A stretch of 64,000 nt of DNA, taken from positions 58,327 to 122,326 of the forward strand of contig BORH01000014.1 in the NCBI GenBank assembly GCA_018333075.1, read 5' to 3'. Positions within the stretch are counted from its first letter, which is position 1. Each line of letters opens with the position of its first letter. Origin of the DNA: Heyndrickxia sporothermodurans (GTDB lineage Bacteria; Bacillota; Bacilli; Bacillales; Bacillaceae_C). The position numbers and the translations under genes were made by a program. Shown here in pieces: positions 34,436-44,475 of this stretch. The notes below the pieces were generated by a model. That model searched no databases and was not told the origin of the DNA. It worked only from the letters and a program-made list of their open reading frames with translations.

Positions 34436-35923
34436 TTAATCTACCTTAATTTGTCCCATCATACCATTATCTTCATGTTCTAGAATATGACAATGGAACA
34501 TATAAACTCCTTTTTCAGTGAACTTAACAGCAATTTTTGCTTTTTGTCCTGGTTTTAAAGAAATGGTATCTTTTAAACCAGATAAATTTTCTGGAGGCTC
34601 TTTTCCATCAATCGATATAACTTGAAATTGCGTCCCGTGAATGTGGAATGGATGGCTCATGCCTCCCATTGAATCTTTCATATTTTCTATTTCCCATACT
34701 TCAGTTTCATTTTGTTTTTGTGTAAAATCAATTCGATTTGCGTCAAACTTCTTATTATTAATTGTCACGTCTTTTCCCATGCCAGCCAATTTGATTGTTT
34801 TTGTAACTTTTTTATTCTTTACTTCGTTAGAGATTTCGAGGTTATTTAATGACTTTGTAGTTTGTGATATTTTGGAATTATCTTCTGATTCATTTAAATG
34901 AATAGGCAAAATAGTTACGTTATCTTCATTAACAAGTGTAACTTCATTTCCCTTCACTTTTGTTAAATCTACGATAACTTCAACTCGTTCAGCAGGTGCA
35001 ATTTCGACCTCTTTTGTTAAATTAGGCTTATTTAAGAAACCACCATCACTAGCGATTTGTTGAAATTCCATTTTATTATCAAAGTGTAAAGTGTAACCTC
35101 TCATATTGGAACCATTTAAAATACGTAAGCGAATTTTTTTACGATCAACTGTTAGTTTTGGATTGACAACTCCATTGATCAAAAGTGTGTCTCCTGTTGT
35201 CCCATCTTCATTCATTACTTTGTCATAATCAAGTTGTTTATCATCAGAAAATGTTTTATCTTGAAGAATAATTGGAAAATCATCTTCTCCATAAGTTTTT
35301 GGAATATCTAATTTTTCACTATTCTTATCATCAATATAAAGCAACCCAGCTAAGCCTTTAAATACTTGTTTTCCTGTTTCATGCATAGGGTGTGGATGGA
35401 ACCAGAGTGTAGCAGCATCTTGTTTAACGGTAAAGTGAATTGTTTCAGATTCGCCAGGTTTCAGCACTTTATGTGGACCCCCGTCTTCGTTACCAGGTAC
35501 TTCAAGACCATGCCAATGGAAAGTAGTATCTTCTTTTAAATCATTCACTAAATGGATTGTGACCTTCATTCCCTTTTCCACTCGAATCATCGGACCTAAA
35601 AAATCCCCATTATATCCGTATGTTTTTGTTTTAATTCCATCAAATATTTCTGAAGTGCCTTGTTGAGCTCGAATGGTATATGAAATGGAATTGTTATCCT
35701 CTTGATCTGGTTTTAGTACTTTTGGAAAAGTTAATTCATTTTTTCCAATATTACTTTTTAATTCTGTAAATGATTCATGGCTCATATCCATAGAAGAATG
35801 ATCCATACCTTTCATATCCATTGAAGAGTGATCCATATCTTTCATTTTGTTACTATTTCCTTGGCTACAAGCCCCAAGTATAGCCAAACTTACACCAATA
35901 CTTGCTAATATTATTTTCTTCAT
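34436..35923 (-). CDS. Multicopper oxidase lipoprotein
   Basis: A 495-residue exported oxidase. The signal peptide ends in a lipobox (LGAC, Cys19), so the protein is predicted to be anchored outside the membrane. Residues 27-47 are Met/His-rich with two near-identical MDHSSMDM units, a copper-binding tail. Cupredoxin domains carry the four copper motifs: FHWHG (136-139), FHPHP (176-179), HPFHIHG, and HCHILEHEDNGMM at the C-terminus, with the T1 Cys and axial Met region. It probably oxidises Cu(I) or phenolic substrates in copper tolerance. It follows a two-component system by 49 bp on the same strand. Confidence 0.93.
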   Translation of the reverse strand: MKKIILASIGVSLAILGACSQGNSNKMKDMDHSSMDMKGMDHSSMDMSHESFTELKSNIGKNELTFPKVLKPDQEDNNSISYTIRAQQGTSEIFDGIKTKTYGYNGDFLGPMIRVEKGMKVTIHLVNDLKEDTTFHWHGLEVPGNEDGGPHKVLKPGESETIHFTVKQDAATLWFHPHPMHETGKQVFKGLAGLLYIDDKNSEKLDIPKTYGEDDFPIILQDKTFSDDKQLDYDKVMNEDGTTGDTLLINGVVNPKLTVDRKKIRLRILNGSNMRGYTLHFDNKMEFQQIASDGGFLNKPNLTKEVEIAPAERVEVIVDLTKVKGNEVTLVNEDNVTILPIHLNESEDNSKISQTTKSLNNLEISNEVKNKKVTKTIKLAGMGKDVTINNKKFDANRIDFTQKQNETEVWEIENMKDSMGGMSHPFHIHGTQFQVISIDGKEPPENLSGLKDTISLKPGQKAKIAVKFTEKGVYMFHCHILEHEDNGMMGQIKVD

Positions 35924-35972
35924 ATTTCAACCATTCCTTTCATTAAAAGTATAAAGAACAGTTGTGTAGGAG

Positions 35973-37016
35973 TTATGTAAAAACCGGCATTTTTATACAA
36001 AATGTTGTCCCTTGATTTTTTTCGCTTTTAACGGAAATTGTACCGTCATGTGCTTCCACTAGTTTTTTGGTAATTGTCATACCAATTCCATTACCAGTAT
36101 ATCGATTTCCTCCCCGGTAATTTCGTTCAAAGATTTTTTTACTTGTCTCTTCATCCATCCCGATTCCATTATCATGTACAAGAATGATATAGTAGCTACT
36201 TTTTTTAAATAATTTGATAAATATAGTACCTCCTTTTTGAACATGGTACATAGCATTTTTTATAATATTGTGTAGAATTTGATTCAATCTCAGGGCATCT
36301 ACCTTTGCATGAATTGTTTTGTCTAAATCCAATTCTATCTGTATTTCATTTTCAAGTAACTCACTTGCTAGCGCAATAACTGATTTCTCGACTAAATTAG
36401 CAATCGGCTGATCTTTCATAATGACCTTAAATGTAGGACTATTAATATCATTTAATGTATCCAATTCTCCAACAAGGATAATAAGCCGATCAATTTCATC
36501 AACACATGCTTTTAAACGGTCTGGAGTAGCTACCCAAACCCCATCTTCAAATGCACTTAAGTAGCTTTTTATTGAGGCTAGTGGATTACGAATTTCATGT
36601 GCAAGATCTTGTGTCATTTCTTTACGACGTAATTCATAAGCACTTAATGTTTCATCCAGTTTTATTAACGACTGACCTAATTGGCCAATTTGATCATTAA
36701 TGGTATAGCTTATATTTAAGTGACGGTCTCCACGCACAAGTCTTAACGCAAAGTGATTTAGTTCTTGAATAGGTCTTGTTAATGCTCTTGCAATTAATAA
36801 ACTAGAAATCAATATGACAATGAGTAATAAAGCTAATGACCACAATGCAGTTTCTCTTAATGCCATATCAAAATGATGAATTAATTCTTCAGAGTCGGTA
36901 ATATGGAGCATCATCAAATGTTCATGACCTTTATAAAGTAATATCACTGTAATAAATAAGAGCATGCATGAGGAAAAGATAGCTATAATCGAAGCAACTT
37001 TTATATTAAATTTCAT
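35973..37016 (-). CDS. Sensor histidine kinase, probably copper/envelope responsive
   Basis: A 347-residue kinase with two transmembrane helices (IKVASIIAIFSSCMLLFITV; ALLLIVILISSLLIARAL) flanking a very short extracellular loop (about 35 residues, with His-rich HIT...ELIHHFDM), then HAMP, HisKA (LAHEIRNPLASIKSYLSAF) and HATPase_c (NIIKNAMYH, DNGIGM, GNGIGMTI). Its ATG overlaps the regulator stop by 4 bp. The short sensor loop and the adjacent multicopper oxidase suggest sensing of copper or of membrane damage; this is inferred from context. Confidence 0.9.
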   Translation of the reverse strand: MKFNIKVASIIAIFSSCMLLFITVILLYKGHEHLMMLHITDSEELIHHFDMALRETALWSLALLLIVILISSLLIARALTRPIQELNHFALRLVRGDRHLNISYTINDQIGQLGQSLIKLDETLSAYELRRKEMTQDLAHEIRNPLASIKSYLSAFEDGVWVATPDRLKACVDEIDRLIILVGELDTLNDINSPTFKVIMKDQPIANLVEKSVIALASELLENEIQIELDLDKTIHAKVDALRLNQILHNIIKNAMYHVQKGGTIFIKLFKKSSYYIILVHDNGIGMDEETSKKIFERNYRGGNRYTGNGIGMTITKKLVEAHDGTISVKSEKNQGTTFCIKMPVFT

Positions 37017-37675
37017 TGTCCTTTTACCTTCTCGTTTATTTTATATCCCAATCCAAAGACAGTTTGGATATAATCTTCCTTTATTTTTTTACGAATATTT
37101 TTTATATGTTGATCCACAATACGAGGATTTATGTCCGAATCGAAACCAAATATTTTTTGAATAATATCATCCCTACTAAATACCTTTTTAGGATTTTCGG
37201 CTAGTAATAGTAAAATACTGAATTCATGTGGAGTAAACTGAATTTCTTGGTTGTTTATTAATACTTTTCTTTCATCTTTATGGAATTCAAACTGTCCTAA
37301 AATAAGATTTTGTTTTTTCTTTGAATCGGGTAACAACCTTTCTGCTCTCACCAATATTTCCTTAGGATGAAATGGTTTAACAACATAATCATCTGCACCG
37401 ATTTCAAATCCCTTTACCTTATCATCAATAGATATTTTTGCCGTAAGCATAATTACAGGAATATCGTAATTTGATTTTACATACTGGCAAATATCTTCCC
37501 CTGCCATATCTGGTAACATTAAATCTAAAATAATCATATCAAGAGGTACTTGATCTACTATTTGGATTGCAGATTCTCCAGTATACGCAATCCATGTATG
37601 ATCTCCGTTTTTTTCAAAATAAGATGCCAATACATTTGTAATCTTTTCTTCATCATCTACAATTAATACTCTCAT
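37013..37675 (-). CDS. OmpR-family response regulator
   Basis: A 220-residue regulator with receiver (MRVLIVDDEEK, phospho-acceptor in MIILDLMLPDMAGED, Lys of VVKPFHPKE) and a C-terminal winged helix (FTPHEFSILLLLAENPKKVF, VDQHIKNIRKKIKEDY). First gene of a regulator-kinase-multicopper oxidase operon. I see no clear direct-repeat operator upstream. Confidence 0.9.
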   Translation of the reverse strand: MRVLIVDDEEKITNVLASYFEKNGDHTWIAYTGESAIQIVDQVPLDMIILDLMLPDMAGEDICQYVKSNYDIPVIMLTAKISIDDKVKGFEIGADDYVVKPFHPKEILVRAERLLPDSKKKQNLILGQFEFHKDERKVLINNQEIQFTPHEFSILLLLAENPKKVFSRDDIIQKIFGFDSDINPRIVDQHIKNIRKKIKEDYIQTVFGLGYKINEKVKGQ

Positions 37676-37770
37676 TTTTTAATTCACCAACTTCGCATAA
37701 GAACTTCGATAATATTATAAACAATAAAAAAGGAGGGAAATAATAGAGGGAACACCGTTCTCCTTATTCC

Positions 37771-38090
37771 CTATATTTGTTTGTATACATCCACATATGC
37801 CACTTTCAATTGCTCTCGAAGTTGCGTGTTTTCCTTTTCCAGCTTCTTGATTCTTCGCTTCAACGACTCAATGAAAGCTCTTTGTTGCTGTCATTCATCT
37901 CTCGTTTGAGTTGTTTCGGAGTTGGCGCTTGTACTTGTTGCTGGCGCATGGTATCAATCCGATCACGCAGTTCACCGTTGTTATATAGCGTCGCTTTTGA
38001 CACGCCAACCTCTCTCGCCACGGTATTGAAATTGATAGGTTCGCTTTAGCTGTCCAGTAGTTGTGCTGATTAGACAAAAGTAATGGCAGT
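37771..38090 (-). pseudogene. Tn554-type TnpC/DUF6262 remnant
   Basis: The minus strand reads VAREVGVSKATLYNNGELRD, then RQQQVQAPTPKQLKREMNDS and, one frame on, FIESLKRRIKKLEKENTQLR followed by EQLKVAYVDVYKQI. This matches the small HTH plus coiled-coil accessory protein (TnpC) of Tn554-type transposons. The N-terminus lies in a third frame. At least two frameshifts make it non-functional. Its base composition is more GC-rich than its surroundings, consistent with transfer. The tnpA and tnpB genes are absent. Confidence 0.75.
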
Positions 38091-38144
38091 GGGTACTCTT
38101 CAAATAAAAGAATAGATCAAAACAACTGTCCAGATAATGTATAG

Positions 38145-39734
38145 TTATTTCTCCTCCCCTACATACTCATAAGACCAAGCATCTTGAATAGTCAAGACTG
38201 GAGATTTTCCAGAAGACTTTGTAAATCGAAGAATTCCGTACTCTCCTGCATAAAATAATGAAGAGGTAATAGGAAAGCACGGGAAGTGCTGGTCTTCATC
38301 TACAAATATAGGAGTCCCTTCTTTTGTCAAGAACTCAAACTGAAATATCCCCCCTGAATATGTTCCTTCATAATCCTTCCATTCTTTTGAATGTACATAT
38401 TCTCTTTGGAGGTTTGTACTTTTACAAGGGCTTCCGTTAATAATGACGTACTTTATTCCTGACTCCATTACTTTAAATCCTACTGAAATTGTCTCATTAT
38501 TACACCGGGCTATATAAAAATCCTGCTTAATTGCTTCTAATTGAATTCTTTGACCATTCCACTCCATCAAAAGAGATTTGCCTTCAACTTTTATACTAAC
38601 AAATCCTCTTTTTGCACCTAAATAATTGCCCTGATAGTATTTCTGACAATTAAAATCGAAGTTAGTTTTAGTAGGAACAACCTTAGGCTCAATTAAAGGT
38701 CCTATCAAATGGTCCATCAGCTTATCAATTATTTCCCATCCAAAATCTTGTGTTGCCATCGTCAAGAATCCTAACTTTTTCTTTGGGAATAGCACTAAAA
38801 TACATTTATACGTGCTTATTGCACCACTATGCCAAAGCATTTCATATCCTCGTTCTTGATTTGTTAATAACCCCAAACAACTTCCAAATTCATTTAAAGT
38901 ATAATTATCGACTTGTTTTCTATGCATATCTTCAATTGTCTCTGGCTTTAAATATGTCTTTCCATCCAATATACCTTTATTTAAATGCATCATTGCAAAG
39001 CGCGATAAATCTGTTATTGTTGAAATACCAAAAAAGGAAGGGTAGTTTGTTACATTTTCCGCAAATTTGTGTTGTACCTTCAAATCGCCTTGCGCTGTTT
39101 TTTCATGAGCTAAAGCAAAAGGGTACGTTAATGCTTCAAGAGGATCGTACATCGTTCTATTCATTCCAAGTGGATAACATACATACTTCTTCATTAGTTC
39201 TGCAAATGGTTTTTTACATACAGTTTGCGCTACATATCCTGCAAGGTTATATGCATGATTTCCATATGAATATAGTAAGTCGGGTGGATTCACTAATTCT
39301 AAATTTGGAACAATATCCATTAAATATGACATCCATCCAGTCTGATCACGAGGACCCTCCAATTCTCCCCCATCAGGTAACCCTGCTGTATGGCTTAGCA
39401 ACATTCGTAGTGTAATGGTACATGCCTGTTCTTTATCCTTTAAAGTAAGCTCTTTTATATATGTACAAATTGGAACATCTAAATCTAGAATTCCTTCTTC
39501 AACAAGCTTCATTATTAATGTCCCTGTTAAGCATTTACTAACTGATCCTATACGAAATAACGTATCGGTCGTTATAGGCTGCTTCGACTCTTCCCAATTC
39601 ACGAGACCAAATGCCTTTTTATATAAGATTTCTGTTTCATTAATGATTGATATTGCAAACCCTGGAACTACTTTATTTTGCACTTGTTTTTCTATTTCTA
39701 ATTCAATATCTTTAAAGTGGAACATATTTTTCAC
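38145..39734 (-). CDS. Serine hydrolase of the beta-lactamase/penicillin-binding (class C-like) family
   Basis: A 529-residue protein without a signal peptide. The beta-lactamase-related domain (1-340) has the catalytic SVSK (Ser64, Lys67 in RIGSVSKCLTG) and the YGN motif (LLYSYGNHAYN). The third motif is HSG (MLWHSGAIST). The C-terminal 180 residues are beta-rich (DUF3471-like layout). Family members are esterases, D-aminopeptidases or PBP-like proteins; the substrate is unknown. No partner genes; it lies next to a transposon remnant. Confidence 0.85.
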   Translation of the reverse strand: MKNMFHFKDIELEIEKQVQNKVVPGFAISIINETEILYKKAFGLVNWEESKQPITTDTLFRIGSVSKCLTGTLIMKLVEEGILDLDVPICTYIKELTLKDKEQACTITLRMLLSHTAGLPDGGELEGPRDQTGWMSYLMDIVPNLELVNPPDLLYSYGNHAYNLAGYVAQTVCKKPFAELMKKYVCYPLGMNRTMYDPLEALTYPFALAHEKTAQGDLKVQHKFAENVTNYPSFFGISTITDLSRFAMMHLNKGILDGKTYLKPETIEDMHRKQVDNYTLNEFGSCLGLLTNQERGYEMLWHSGAISTYKCILVLFPKKKLGFLTMATQDFGWEIIDKLMDHLIGPLIEPKVVPTKTNFDFNCQKYYQGNYLGAKRGFVSIKVEGKSLLMEWNGQRIQLEAIKQDFYIARCNNETISVGFKVMESGIKYVIINGSPCKSTNLQREYVHSKEWKDYEGTYSGGIFQFEFLTKEGTPIFVDEDQHFPCFPITSSLFYAGEYGILRFTKSSGKSPVLTIQDAWSYEYVGEEK

Positions 39735-40016
39735 CTCTCACTTCTGTTTGAATTACTAATAAAATAAGCAAATAGCTAGGTTATATTTTTGCAAAGAAAG
39801 ATACTAAAGTATAACATTTCTAATAATTCTTACTCAGATGTTAGGGTAATTAAGCTCATGCCGAAAAGCAGAAAAGCAAAAGAGTTTGTTAATAAAAAAT
39901 TAGTAATACTGTAGTAGATATTCTGCATTTTTTTATAGTTATACTACGAATAATTTATACTAAAATACGAATCAATAGCCTCAATAACCTATATATATTG
40001 TTCCTATCAAAAAACT

Positions 40017-40051
40017 AACTCCCCCATTTTTATAATAAGGGAGTTTTCATA
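40017..40051 (-). terminator. Terminator of the marR-serine hydrolase operon
   Basis: On the minus strand AACTCCC and GGGAGTT pair around a 15-nt loop, followed by AGTTTTTTGA. The remainder of 39735-40119 shows nothing recognisable. Confidence 0.65.
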
Positions 40052-40119
40052 TACTAATAGAAAGAATCTTTATTTTTCTCAAGACTCTAATCCAAATTTG
40101 GCTAGAAAAACTTACAAGG

Positions 40120-41475
40120 TCATATACGTTTTGCTGTTTGAAATTCTCCTTGATCATGAACTGTTAGAAAATATTGTTTATCCAGTTCTTCAAATTTTAT
40201 AGTAATAGATAAGCCTCGGAGAAAAAATTCATTGCTTGAAGTGGCATGTAATTCAAGTTTCATGCTCCCAGGAAATTCAATAAATAATGATTCATCAATA
40301 ATAGTAACTTTTATCGCTAAATCTTGTGAATCATCCAATTTGTACTCCCCAACATGTTTTTTTAATACATTTGCTTCTAACTTAATCGCTTTTGGAAGTT
40401 CAGGTGCTATAGGTATATTAAATGGCTCTTCAAACAAAATCTGTTCGATTGTTTGTAGGACAGCCTGCTCGTAGTCAAAGTCATTTTCCTTGTTCCGTAA
40501 GAAAATAATAACAATATCTTCATCAATGAATCGTTTAAAGTACGTAGAATAACCTGGCCATCCTCCACTATGCCATACTGCTTTCCCTTTCTTCTCTTCA
40601 TTCTGCAGAATCCACCCGAAGCCATAATTCATGGGAACTTCGTTAACCTTTGTGGAGGATGGGGAATATGCTTCTTTTAAAATTTCATCTGAAAGCAACT
40701 GCCCATTTCGCAATGCTCGATCAAGCTTATATAAATCTTCAACTGACGAATAAATACCACCATCTCCAGTTAGTCCATCTAAATAAGCTACAAACTTTGA
40801 TTCTTTAAATTCCACAGGTAAAACATATTTACCTTTATATACATCATAAACATAACCGTATGCAATATTATCTAATTCGTCACCTTCTATTCTTCCAGAA
40901 TAGATTTTGGTTTCCTTCATTCCAGTAGGTATAAAGACATGAGTTCTCATGTATTCTTCAAATTTCAGACCAGTGACTTTTTCAATAATAAGCGCAAGAA
41001 TAATATATCCCGTATTACCGTATTCCATTCGTTCATTTGGTTCAAATAATTTTTCCGGCTTATACTTAATAAGTAAATCTAGTAAATCACGATTAGTTGC
41101 AATTTTATCTGAATCCCAGTGTTCAGCAAATAAATCTAAATAATCTGGTAATCCAGAAGTATGGTTCAGTAAATTCCTAACCGTTATACCTTTATAAGGT
41201 AGTTCTGGAATCCACTTTTCTATACTATCATCAAAAGATAGTCTTTCATCCTGAGCTAACAACATTATCCCAATTGCAGTAATAGGCTTTGAAACTGAAG
41301 CTAAATTGAATAAAGTATCTACATTAAGCTTTCGATTGGTAAACAGATTTGCTTCTCCTATTGCACCTTTATATATATTTCCATCCTCTGCAATCAAAAA
41401 GGCTCCATTTATAGATTGTTGACTCTTAATCTTATTAAAAAAATCCATTAGATTATGCAGCTTATTTTTTTTCAT
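40120..41475 (-). CDS. Serine hydrolase of the beta-lactamase family
   Basis: A 451-residue protein with the SxxK motif in NLASVSKPITAIGI, YGN in MEYGNTGYIILALI, and HSGG (AVWHSGGWPGYSTY) as third motif. A C-terminal domain of about 110 residues follows (VLKKHVGEYKLDDSQDLAIK). I prefer the ATG at 41475, which is 6 nt after GGAGG. Its start overlaps the 3' end of the marR gene, so the two are translationally coupled. The substrate is unknown. Confidence 0.87.
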   Translation of the reverse strand: MKKNKLHNLMDFFNKIKSQQSINGAFLIAEDGNIYKGAIGEANLFTNRKLNVDTLFNLASVSKPITAIGIMLLAQDERLSFDDSIEKWIPELPYKGITVRNLLNHTSGLPDYLDLFAEHWDSDKIATNRDLLDLLIKYKPEKLFEPNERMEYGNTGYIILALIIEKVTGLKFEEYMRTHVFIPTGMKETKIYSGRIEGDELDNIAYGYVYDVYKGKYVLPVEFKESKFVAYLDGLTGDGGIYSSVEDLYKLDRALRNGQLLSDEILKEAYSPSSTKVNEVPMNYGFGWILQNEEKKGKAVWHSGGWPGYSTYFKRFIDEDIVIIFLRNKENDFDYEQAVLQTIEQILFEEPFNIPIAPELPKAIKLEANVLKKHVGEYKLDDSQDLAIKVTIIDESLFIEFPGSMKLELHATSSNEFFLRGLSITIKFEELDKQYFLTVHDQGEFQTAKRI

Positions 41476-41959
41476 TTTCATCCTCCATCGTATTTAATTC
41501 TTTTTCTACGATATTATGCAATTTTTTGATAATATCTCTCAATTGTATTACTTCCTGAAAATTTAATTGTGAGTAAAAGCGTTTCACAATTTCTTCATTC
41601 ATTTTTTCCTCTCTTGTATAATAATCATGGCCTTTTTCATCTAGCTGAACAATTATTTCCCTTCTATTCTCCAAATTTATCGTCCGAGACAAATATTTTT
41701 TCTTTTCCAACTTAGAGACAATCTGGCTTACGGCACTTGAACTAATCTTCATCAATTTAGCAAGTTGAGTAACAGTGAGTCCCGATTCTTTATACACCAA
41801 ATCCATAATCATGACTTGTTTAGTCGTTAGATCATTATCAATTAATTCATTATACTTTTTTAGTAATAGAGCATCCATTGAATAGGTTGTTTCTCTTATT
41901 TCCATGACCAATTTGTATAAATTGGTTTCGTTCTGTTCTATTTGATTGGATTTCATCAA
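41462..41959 (-). CDS. MarR-family regulator
   Basis: A 165-residue winged-helix protein (KQVMIMDLVYKESGLTVTQL, AKLMKISSSAVSQIVSKLEK, wing RTINLENRREIIVQLDEKG). It is translationally coupled to the downstream serine hydrolase. A perfect TTAAGTTAACTTAA palindrome in its promoter suggests autorepression, with the hydrolase as co-regulated gene. Confidence 0.88.
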   Translation of the reverse strand: MMKSNQIEQNETNLYKLVMEIRETTYSMDALLLKKYNELIDNDLTTKQVMIMDLVYKESGLTVTQLAKLMKISSSAVSQIVSKLEKKKYLSRTINLENRREIIVQLDEKGHDYYTREEKMNEEIVKRFYSQLNFQEVIQLRDIIKKLHNIVEKELNTMEDENEKK

Positions 41960-41975
41960 TTACCCTCCTTAACTA

Positions 41976-42017
41976 TTAAGTTAACTTAACTATAAAGTAA
42001 TATAAACAATTATTCAA
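41976..42017 (-). promoter_or_regulatory. marR promoter with palindromic operator
   Basis: On the minus strand TTGAAT (42017-42012) and TATAGT (41994-41989) are 17 bp apart. Immediately downstream, over the likely transcription start, lies the perfect 14-bp palindrome TTAAGTTAACTTAA (41976-41989), well placed for repression by the MarR protein. Confidence 0.75.
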
Positions 42018-42160
42018 GACTATATTCGCTATTTCTGGAAGAATTCCAGCTTCAGATAATATGGAACATTTTTCAATTTTACTGTTTTTTTTCTGATAAA
42101 ATGTGAGTAAGAAATTAATCGAGTTATAGGTGGATTTAATTAAAGAGGAAAAAATAAAAA

Positions 42161-42180
42161 GCGTGTTTTCAAAAACACGC
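42161..42180 (-). terminator. Intrinsic terminator on the minus strand
   Basis: GCGTGTTTT and AAAACACGC pair with a minimal loop; on the minus strand the stem is followed by TTTTTATTTTTTCC. It probably ends the transcript of the MFS pseudogene 500 bp upstream. The region 42190-42676 between them shows no gene. Confidence 0.7.
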
Positions 42181-42676
42181 CTTATTAGCAAGAAATTTAC
42201 AAAAACGTCAAGTATGTGTATGTCATTATAAAAAAACAGTTTATATTATTCTGTAAAATCTATGCTCATAAATAGATAGCTTCTAGAAGAGTTTTATAAT
42301 GTTTCGTAATTAAACATGTATTTTCATGGATGATACATCTTTCACTTCACAGGAGATAGTATGATATTGCAGATGTTTTCATTATCAAACAACTTTTTGG
42401 GATTCGTTATCGAAAAATGTTACCTGTTGCTCCGTTCGCCTAGTTTATAAAACAATGTCCCAACTTTTTGATAGCTTATAATAGGTGATTTCCTAAATAT
42501 ACTTTTAGAATAAATATGTGATTCTTTTCAATTTGCTGAAATTTAAGTCACAAATTATGAACAAAATATTTTGCATCGGCAATCGAAACAAGAATTCAAT
42601 TCCGTGTTGGTTTGAGGTATATCTGATATTTTAATTGGTCAGTTCTAAGTTCTATTTGTTTTACATCCTTTTATTA

Positions 42677-44092
42677 TTATGCATTATTCCTAGCTGAAAA
42701 GTCCGCATCAGGAGTCATCTTTGCCTGTTGAATTCGAAATGAAATTGCCAAGCTTAGGATGACGAAAAGCAATTGAAGAGATAAAGCCAGTAGGATCCCA
42801 GTCAATAACCCCAATTGCAGTGTTTTGCTAATAGCAATGAATGCACCGCCGATTCCTATACTTAATCCCGGACTAAATGAATCGGTAAATTGGAGGCTGG
42901 CGGATATTTCTCCTTCCTTACCAGTATTCGCATGCTGTAGTGCATTGGCTCCTGTGGTTGAATGCGCCAAACCAATCCCAAATCCAGTGAAAATTTGGGA
43001 GATAACTGCGAATACAATTCCACCCGTTGGCAATCCGACAGCAAGCATAACTGCTGCAACCCCAATGATCATAAAACTAATACCTGCCATTACCCGTTTA
43101 TTTCTTCCTTTCCCCTGATCTTTTTAATCAAACTTTGATTGGAGCCAGGCTTCAGTAGACCAGCTTAATGCACCTGCAGCTACAATTAATCCCGCAAGAT
43201 CAGCAGGCAGGTTTTTCACTTCTGTCAAGGCAAGAACAACATAACTTTCAGTAGCATTATAACATGCAACAAATAATCCTCTTGATGCAATCGTAGCAGG
43301 CAAACCTCTCTTTCCACTAAAAGTCCCCTTTGGCATTAGCTTTCTCAGTGGTTGAATCATGATAAGCACCCCTGCAACCGAAAGTACCATTCCCTTCCAA
43401 TCCGTTATTATGCCTAATCCGGCTAAAAGCATTCCTGTTCCAATAGCCAGCAATACCGCATATGCTTCTTTGCTGCTATTTCTTGAAGCTTCATCATTCT
43501 TGATTACTGAAAACTTACGAAAAGCAGGAAAAGTTAGGACTACAGCCACGCCAATCCATGGAAGCACCATCCAAAAAACAAATCACCATGACAAAAACTC
43601 AGCTATAAGCCCGGCGATGTAAGGACCAATTAACGCAGGTAAAACATATGCACTCGAAAACATAGCAAGTATTTTCGGTCTCAATTGATCGGGATACCCT
43701 AAAGTAATGCTGTAATATACGCAAGTAATTATGGCCCCCGCACCAAATCCCTGAAGCAATCTCCCGGCTATGAGCATATACATGTTCACAGACGTAGCAG
43801 CTATAACAATTCCTATCACAAATAAAAGAATTGATACGATAAACGATGCAAACACGCCTCTTTTGTTGATCTGGTGGCCTATAATCATAGTTCCGATAAT
43901 TTGTGCCAAAAGAAAGGCACTAAATATCCATCCATATAAATGAAGCCCATTTAATTTTTGTGCAAGACTAGGAGCAATGGTGGTAATAGCCAGTCCTTCA
44001 AAGGCAACTGTAGTAACAGCAAGAATAATCCCAATTGTTAGAGCTCTATATCTAGCATCAAAAATTCCAAAGTCTTTGTCGTCTTTTTCCAT
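42677..44092 (-). pseudogene. MFS drug exporter with two in-frame stop codons
   Basis: One continuous frame of 471 codons encodes about 12-14 transmembrane segments: EGLAITTIAPSLAQKLNG at TM1, GRLLQGFGAGAIITCVYYS (motif B-like), and later GRNKRVMAGISFMIIGVAA. It is interrupted only by TGA at 43585-43583 (after AEFLSW, before FVFWMVLPWIG) and TAA at 43126-43124 (after LQSKFD). There are no frameshifts. The intact pump would be a MarR-controlled multidrug exporter: an operator like that of the marR gene lies 29 bp upstream and another 360 bp upstream. Confidence 0.85.
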
Positions 44093-44120
44093 CCTGCATT
44101 CCCCTTCTTTTGTTGCTGAA

Positions 44121-44144
44121 ACAATAATTGTTGTGGCAACTATA
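44121..44144 (-). promoter_or_regulatory. MarR-type operator at the MFS start
   Basis: On the minus strand the 24-bp site begins TATAGTTGCCACAACAA. It matches the two sites at 44452 and 45246 at most positions, with largely transition differences, and lies just before the pump ribosome binding site. Confidence 0.55.
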
Positions 44145-44446
44145 TAGTTTTTTAAATACTACACATCAAATTTAATTGCATTGACAATCGTAGTCTTAAC
44201 AAGTTTATTCTTTATCTTTAAATATTTAACTTATCTAATTTAATTATGAATAACCTATTTTGAATTTAAAAATATTTTCTTCGAATAAAAAATTATTCTT
44301 TATTCCATACATTCTGTGATATTTTCCTAATACTGAAGCAAGCTTTTTTCGCGATTCATGTTCTTAATTATTCCATTAAAATCACACACTCTCATTTACA
44401 CCGAAATAAATAAATAATTTCAATAACATCCTCCTTTTTAATGGTT

Positions 44447-44475
44447 TTGACTATAGTTGTTGCGACAAGTATAAT
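44447..44475. promoter_or_regulatory. MarR-type operator and promoter
   Basis: The 24-bp site TATAGTTGTTGCGACAAG... (44452-44475) contains the near-palindrome TTGTTGCGACAA. On the plus strand it sits between TTGACT (44447-44452) and TATAAT (44470-44475), exactly 17 bp apart. On the minus strand it carries TATAGT, followed 25 bp later by AAGGAGG and a 13-codon frame (MKLFIYFGVNESV, near 44425-44384), possibly a leader of the MFS transcript. Confidence 0.65.

Noticed and set aside
38750-39415. 221-codon plus-strand frame antisense to the serine hydrolase
   Set aside because: The minus-strand frame has clear SxxK and YxN motifs; the antisense frame has none and is a shadow.
41976-42191. 71-codon frame on the minus strand over the marR promoter
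   Set aside because: It covers the -35, -10 and operator of marR and a terminator stem, so it is regulatory DNA rather than a gene.
42825-43118. Plus-strand frames across the MFS pseudogene
   Set aside because: Pro/Ile-rich shadow translations of transmembrane coding sequence on the other strand.
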